From assembly GCA_964409905.1 (NCBI GenBank), contig CAYPET010000008.1, positions 1-64,000 on the forward strand: a stretch of 64,000 nt of DNA, given 5' to 3'. Every line of letters starts with the position of its first letter. Within the stretch, counting starts at the first letter, position 1. Positions 63,567 through 64,000 of this stretch are shown piece after piece. The translations under genes and the position numbers were made by a program. This DNA is from JAGNRR01 sp964409905 (GTDB taxonomy: Bacteria > Bacteroidota > Bacteroidia > Chitinophagales > Chitinophagaceae). Under the pieces are notes generated by a model. The model did no database searches. It had not been told where the DNA came from and saw nothing but the letters and a program-made list of their open reading frames with translations.

Positions 63567-64000
63567 TTATTCTATTATTATTTCACTGCAAAACGTCCAA
63601 GGCATTTCTCCACTTCCTGGATAGTTGGCTGGAACTGCCTTCATCGGGATGATTTCCAGTTCCAATGATTGTATTTCTTCATCAAGTTGTAATTCATAAA
63701 ATTGATTGTGTACCTCAAATAACTGCTGTTGCTTTTGGTCTGGGCTACTGCCTTTCCCTATAGCAATTAGTTTTACCGTTTCGGGAGAATGAATCCAACT
63801 TTCTTTAGCATCTAAAAAAGCTATTTTTATTTTCTGCGTCTTCGTTTTTTCTCCTAAATCCATTTTTACCTTAATGTTATCTGTCCTCCATCCCAGCCAT
63901 TCTTTTGCCGTCCAAGGTTGGTTGCCGATTATGCCATCAACTAATGTTTGTTCTCCACCGATATTATAGCGCTCATCGGGCAAGGGTGAAATGCTCAACT
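63567..64000 (-). CDS. C-terminal part of a GH20-type beta-hexosaminidase (5' end outside window)
   Basis: About 144 residues are visible and the frame is open to the right edge. The segment EERYNIGGEQTLVDGIIGNQ-like DERYNIGGEQTLVDGI, then W-x-x-K-E-W-L-G-W, is a discoidin/F5-8-like C-terminal domain found behind GH20 hexosaminidases in Bacteroidota (GG-x-x-x-L-x-D-G-I start). The catalytic domain would lie outside the window, so the GH20 assignment is inferred from the tail and the glycosylasparaginase neighbour. Confidence 0.65.
   Translation of the reverse strand, partial: LSISPLPDERYNIGGEQTLVDGIIGNQPWTAKEWLGWRTDNIKVKMDLGEKTKTQKIKIAFLDAKESWIHSPETVKLIAIGKGSSPDQKQQQLFEVHNQFYELQLDEEIQSLELEIIPMKAVPANYPGSGEMPWTFCSEIIIE

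Noticed and set aside
1..64000. tRNA, rRNA, CRISPR arrays and transposase genes
   Set aside because: I looked through the intergenic regions for cloverleaf arms, regularly spaced repeats and DDE or Tyr recombinase motifs and saw none.

Overview
The window is a 64 kb chromosomal stretch from a member of the Bacteroidota, probably Chitinophagia/Sphingobacteriia-like. The evidence is two proteins with type IX secretion C-terminal sorting domains plus one haem peroxidase carrying the same tail, FadL-like and DUF5723-like outer membrane proteins, a ~1100-residue SecA with a SEC-C tail, the long (~650-residue) IspG, TAnnTTTG-type promoter boxes and weak ribosome binding sites. No rRNA, tRNA, CRISPR array, transposase or integrase gene was seen.

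Layout. 1-935: 3' part of an AT-rich McrC-like restriction gene. 0.98-5.4 kb (minus): RapZ-C-like protein, amino-sugar kinase-like protein, M28 peptidase, FadL-like porin. 5.4-6.9 kb: a Gly/Trp/Asn-rich secreted protein. 7-12 kb (plus): proS, a DUF975 membrane protein, a two-PDZ secreted protein broken by a one-base frameshift, and a MauG-like peroxidase. 12-15.7 kb (minus): secreted protein, GNAT, aldehyde dehydrogenase, SDR. 15.7-25.5 kb: serS, outer membrane proteins, a polytopic membrane protein, pdhB, a repeat-rich T9SS protein, glnS. 25.5-28.2 kb: four small plus-strand proteins that share one N-terminal design (signal peptide, then A/G-I-P-I and a basic linker) but end in different membrane modules (DUF4190, DUF4190, TM2, YqaE/Pmp3). 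28.2-31.7 kb: secA with a promoter candidate, leader hairpin and terminator.

31.7-34.8 kb is the accessory part. A ~190 bp intergenic element made of nested inverted repeats is followed by three AT-rich plus-strand genes (BNR-repeat T9SS protein, four-helix membrane protein, archaemetzincin-like lipoprotein). Spacers with imperfect TAAC...GTT-bracketed hairpins separate these genes, a layout that resembles gene cassettes. 34.8-37.8 kb is a bicarbonate locus: beta-carbonic anhydrase and a LysR regulator on one strand, and a small charged protein and an SbtA-type transporter divergent from them.

37.8-48 kb: PLP enzyme, DUF6122 and ispG (minus), then a plus-strand run of secreted/membrane proteins, purQ, a DsbD N-terminal-domain protein and DsbD. 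48-52 kb holds a TPR sensor histidine kinase split by a single in-frame TAG codon, a mini OmdA-like protein, DinB and a TraB/GumN protein. 52-57 kb: DUF1801, UPF0173 MBL hydrolase, radC, NUDIX, pyrE, glyS. 57-64 kb: two convergent POT peptide transporters, a GH5 mannanase-like lipoprotein and, on the minus strand, a tight glycan operon (GH20 C-terminus, glycosylasparaginase, cutC).

Four aminoacyl-tRNA synthetases (Pro, Ser, Gln, Gly), secA, ispG, purQ, pyrE and radC make this core chromosome, with small accessory insertions at the left edge and at 31.7-34.8 kb.
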